Shown here: piece by piece, positions 61,817-64,000 of the stretch
How positions within the stretch are numbered: the stretch's first letter is position 1
Layout: each line of letters begins with the position of its first letter
Assembly: GCA_964504335.1 (NCBI GenBank)
Contig: CAZDET010000023.1
Span: forward strand, 1 to 64,000
Length of the DNA: 64,000 bases
Reading direction: 5' to 3'
Source of the DNA: CAZDET01 sp964504335
GTDB lineage: Bacteria > Bacteroidota > Bacteroidia > Chitinophagales > Saprospiraceae
Notes under the pieces: generated by a model
Seen by the model: the letters and a program-made list of their open reading frames with translations, nothing else
The model's database searches: none
What the model was told of the DNA's origin: nothing
Program-made: the position numbers and the translations under genes

Positions 61817-62398
61817 TCATAAATTCAGCATCATCCCCACTCCGGGTCCAGACGGCGGCAGGAAGACCCGCAATTGCTCGGTGAAGCCCGCTTCGATGAA
61901 GTAATTCACCAAATCGAATCCAAATAGAAACGCTCCCTGCAGGACGACGGACCGTCCAAATCCTTTAAAAGTATCGGCATTTTTCGTCCCTCGCCGCGAC
62001 CGTTCGATGAGATACAAGCCTCCCAGTACGTACCCGACGTCCAGCCCGGCGTTGAATAGTAACGTTTTCTGAAAGCTCTGATGGGCCTGCATGGTTTCGA
62101 ACAAGTCAAAGGAAGCAGGGTCTTTACCGGCGCTCAGATAGCCGGCAGTTGCCAACCCCAGATTCACCAGATTCCAGTAGATATTCATGTTGTGAAACTG
62201 CCGCTCTGCTCCCGTATGCCGCCCGCGCAGCGCGGCCCCGCTGGCGATGTTTCCCACGGCCCACGTGCCGAGCACCAACATGGCCGTGCGTTGCCGCTGA
62301 AGCCGGTCTTGGTTGAATTCTAATAAACTCGGAGATTGTGCGTACAGGAAGGTGGCCAGACAAAGGAGGAAGCTGATCAGGAGGGTTGTACGAGACAT
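61817..62398 (-). CDS. DUF6992-family membrane protein
   Basis: 193 residues: signal peptide (1-20), then hydrophobic segments (about 40-58, 75-92, 120-135, 148-170). Motif-like stretches RMAMLVLGTWAVGNIASGA, FHNMNIYWNLVNLGLATAGY and NADTFKGFGRSVVLQGAFLFGFD match my recollection of the DUF6992 family of Bacteroidota. Function unknown. Divergent from kbl, 149 bp. Confidence 0.65.
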   Translation of the reverse strand: MSRTTLLISFLLCLATFLYAQSPSLLEFNQDRLQRQRTAMLVLGTWAVGNIASGAALRGRHTGAERQFHNMNIYWNLVNLGLATAGYLSAGKDPASFDLFETMQAHQSFQKTLLFNAGLDVGYVLGGLYLIERSRRGTKNADTFKGFGRSVVLQGAFLFGFDLVNYFIEAGFTEQLRVFLPPSGPGVGMMLNL

Positions 62399-62406
62399 AT
62401 TGTTTT

Positions 62407-62468
62407 GCGTTTATCCAGGAAAGTAGTCCCTGCAATAAACGCCTCCACGCCTAAACGTTTAAACGAAA
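62407..62468. repeat. 8-bp-period AAACG array with inverted flank
   Basis: Tandem octamers AAACGCCT CCACGCCT AAACGTTT AAACGAAA (62437-62468); GCGTTTAT (62407-62414) is the inverted partner of ATAAACGC (62435-62442). Same style as 7212-7300. Confidence 0.6.
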
Positions 62469-62547
62469 TACAGAGAAATGACACCCCAATTTGGCGTTTT
62501 CCCAACTATCACGTAAATCTGTAGCTGGATAAAAACCATAACCAGAT

Positions 62548-63738
62548 ATGTACCAAAACGTCGAACCCGCTCTGCAGCACGAGCTGCACGAAATCCGCGA
62601 AGCGGGCCTGTATAAAAACGAACGCATCATCACCACTCCCCAGGGAGCCAAGATCGAAACGACCGGTACCGGCGAGGTGCTGAACTTTTGCGCCAACAAC
62701 TACCTGGGCCTTTCCAGCCACCCCGAGGTGATCGAAGCGGCGAAGCACGCCATCGATACCCACGGGTTCGGCCTGTCGTCCGTGCGCTTTATTTGTGGCA
62801 CACAGGATCTCCACAAAGAATTGGAGAACAAAACCGCCGAGTTTCTCGGTATGGAAGACACCATCCTCTATGCCGCGGCCTTCGACGCCAACGGTGGCCT
62901 CTTCGAACCTATCCTCGGCAAGGAAGACGCCATCATCAGCGATCAGCTCAACCACGCTTCCATCATCGATGGTATCCGCCTGTGCAAGGCCCAACGCTAC
63001 CGCTACCTGCACAACGATATGGCCGACCTGGAAGCCAAACTGCAGGAAGCCCAGAGCGCCCGCCGCCGCCTCATCGCCACCGACGGCGCCTTCTCCATGG
63101 ACGGCACCATCGCCCAACTCGACAAAATCTGCGACCTCGCCGATCAATACGACGCGATGGTCATGGTAGACGATTGCCACGCCACCGGCTTCCTCGGTAA
63201 GACCGGCCGCGGCACCCACGAGCACTGCGGCGTCATGGGGCGTGTGGATATCATCACTGGTACCTACGGAAAGGCCTTAGGCGGTGCCTCCGGCGGCTTC
63301 ACCGCCGCCCGCAAGGAAATTGTCGATATCCTGCGCCAGCGCTCGCGCCCCTACCTGTTTTCCAATACCCTAGCACCAGCCATCGTCGGTGCCTCCAGTA
63401 AAGTACTCGATCTGCTGATGGGCAGCACCGAGCTGCGCGACAAGCTGGAATACAACACCAAATACTTTCGCGAAAAGATGACCGCCGCCGGTTTCGACAT
63501 TCTTCCAGGCGAGCATCCTATCGTGCCCATCATGCTCTACGACGCGCCGCTGAGCCAGCAATTTGCCGACCGGCTGTTGGAGAAAGGTATTTACGTAATT
63601 GGTTTCTTCTATCCAGTAGTGCCAAAGGGCAAGGCCCGAATCCGTGTACAGCTCTCCGCCGCCCACGAGCAAGAACACCTGGATCAGGCAATTGCCGCGT
63701 TCATCGAGGTAGGAAAGGAATTGAAGGTAGTGAGCTGA
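62548..63738 (+). CDS. kbl: Glycine C-acetyltransferase (2-amino-3-ketobutyrate CoA ligase)
   Basis: 396 residues, PLP fold-type I: QGAKIETTGTGEVLNFCANNYLGLSSHPEV at the start (characteristic), GFGLSSVRFICGTQDLHKEL, DDCHATGFLGKTGRGTHEHCGV and the PLP-lysine motif ITGTYGKALGGASGGF. Splits 2-amino-3-ketobutyrate and CoA to glycine and acetyl-CoA in threonine catabolism. Tdh is not next to it here. Confidence 0.95.
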   Translation: MYQNVEPALQHELHEIREAGLYKNERIITTPQGAKIETTGTGEVLNFCANNYLGLSSHPEVIEAAKHAIDTHGFGLSSVRFICGTQDLHKELENKTAEFLGMEDTILYAAAFDANGGLFEPILGKEDAIISDQLNHASIIDGIRLCKAQRYRYLHNDMADLEAKLQEAQSARRRLIATDGAFSMDGTIAQLDKICDLADQYDAMVMVDDCHATGFLGKTGRGTHEHCGVMGRVDIITGTYGKALGGASGGFTAARKEIVDILRQRSRPYLFSNTLAPAIVGASSKVLDLLMGSTELRDKLEYNTKYFREKMTAAGFDILPGEHPIVPIMLYDAPLSQQFADRLLEKGIYVIGFFYPVVPKGKARIRVQLSAAHEQEHLDQAIAAFIEVGKELKVVS

Positions 63739-63803
63739 GCGGGTGTGTACCTGAAATGAGTGGATACTAGAATAGATCGTTTTGTCTTGTCCACCGTAAG
63801 TTA

Positions 63804-63945
63804 AGTTATACCTAAACCACTCTGGTTTAGGTATAACTATGGTGAAATCTTCGTGGCGACACTCTATACCGGTCACAAATGATCGGGTGATATTACCAGG
63901 GGCAGTTCATGAACTATTCCCAAATTGCTATGATTTGGGTATAGT
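63804..63945 (+). repeat. Paired-palindrome dispersed repeat, copy B
   Basis: First palindrome 63804-63838: 16-bp perfect arms, 3-nt loop (AGTTATACCTAAACCA...). Second, 63913-63945: 13-bp arms with one mismatch and a 7-nt loop (ACTAT(T/A)CCCAAAT). Spacing 74 nt. Similar order and half-site to copy A at 891-1020 in the opposite orientation. The rest of the window end (63739-63803, 63946-64000) shows nothing else. Confidence 0.6.
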
Positions 63946-64000
63946 CACGAAACGGCTCAATTGATCGTGCAAGACTAAGCGAAAAACAGAATGAACGTGA

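Overview
The window is about 64 kb of a Bacteroidota chromosome, most likely a Saprospiria/Lewinella-like marine heterotroph. This is inferred from six secreted proteins ending in type IX secretion (T9SS type A) sorting domains, TAnnTTTG-type -7 boxes, a bacillithiol-type YtxJ protein, a phenylalanine hydroxylase and a UbiA-type EboC. Base composition is moderate (roughly mid-50% GC by eye) and gene density is high. I saw no rRNA, tRNA, CRISPR array, intact insertion sequence or prophage.

Layout. 1-17 kb: secreted and surface proteins: a cut-off lectin-like adhesin, a PQQ-type sugar dehydrogenase, a duplicated-domain secreted protein, two tandem PhoD phosphatase paralogues and an M4 metalloprotease. 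Among them lie a DUF2461 gene, an Rpn-type PD-(D/E)XK nuclease and phenylalanine hydroxylase. 17-22 kb: regulators: a Crp/Fnr protein and a divergently transcribed TPR histidine kinase / sigma-54 response regulator pair. 22-39 kb: housekeeping: MATE pump, heptose kinase and Kdo transferase (lipid A core), valS, pyrR-pyrB, threonine synthase, ribD, mnmD-ytxJ-lipoprotein, pdhB. 39-50 kb: a run of secreted or periplasmic peptidases (M23, M28, tricorn/S41, PDZ protein, M14). 51-57 kb: an ebo cluster (eboA, B, C, E, F; no eboD), preceded by a terminator-bearing leader. 57-64 kb: a T9SS surface protein, an S9 peptidase, a DUF6992 protein and kbl.

Unannotated structure. Two gene relics sit in 'empty' intergenic DNA: a decayed xisH-xisI pair (41.9-42.4 kb) and a collapsed GH15 glycosidase (16.85-17.08 kb) that keeps only its two ends. 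Three dispersed repeat families occur twice each: a ~130-bp repeat at 46.0 and 61.5 kb, a paired-palindrome element at 0.9 and 63.8 kb, and an 8-bp-period AAACG array at 7.2 and 62.4 kb. A 25-bp-arm inverted repeat lies beside the xis relic. The ebo leader (three hairpins, the last with a U tract, just before eboA) is the best candidate for an undescribed regulatory RNA. The ebo operon without eboD is the most interesting metabolic system here.
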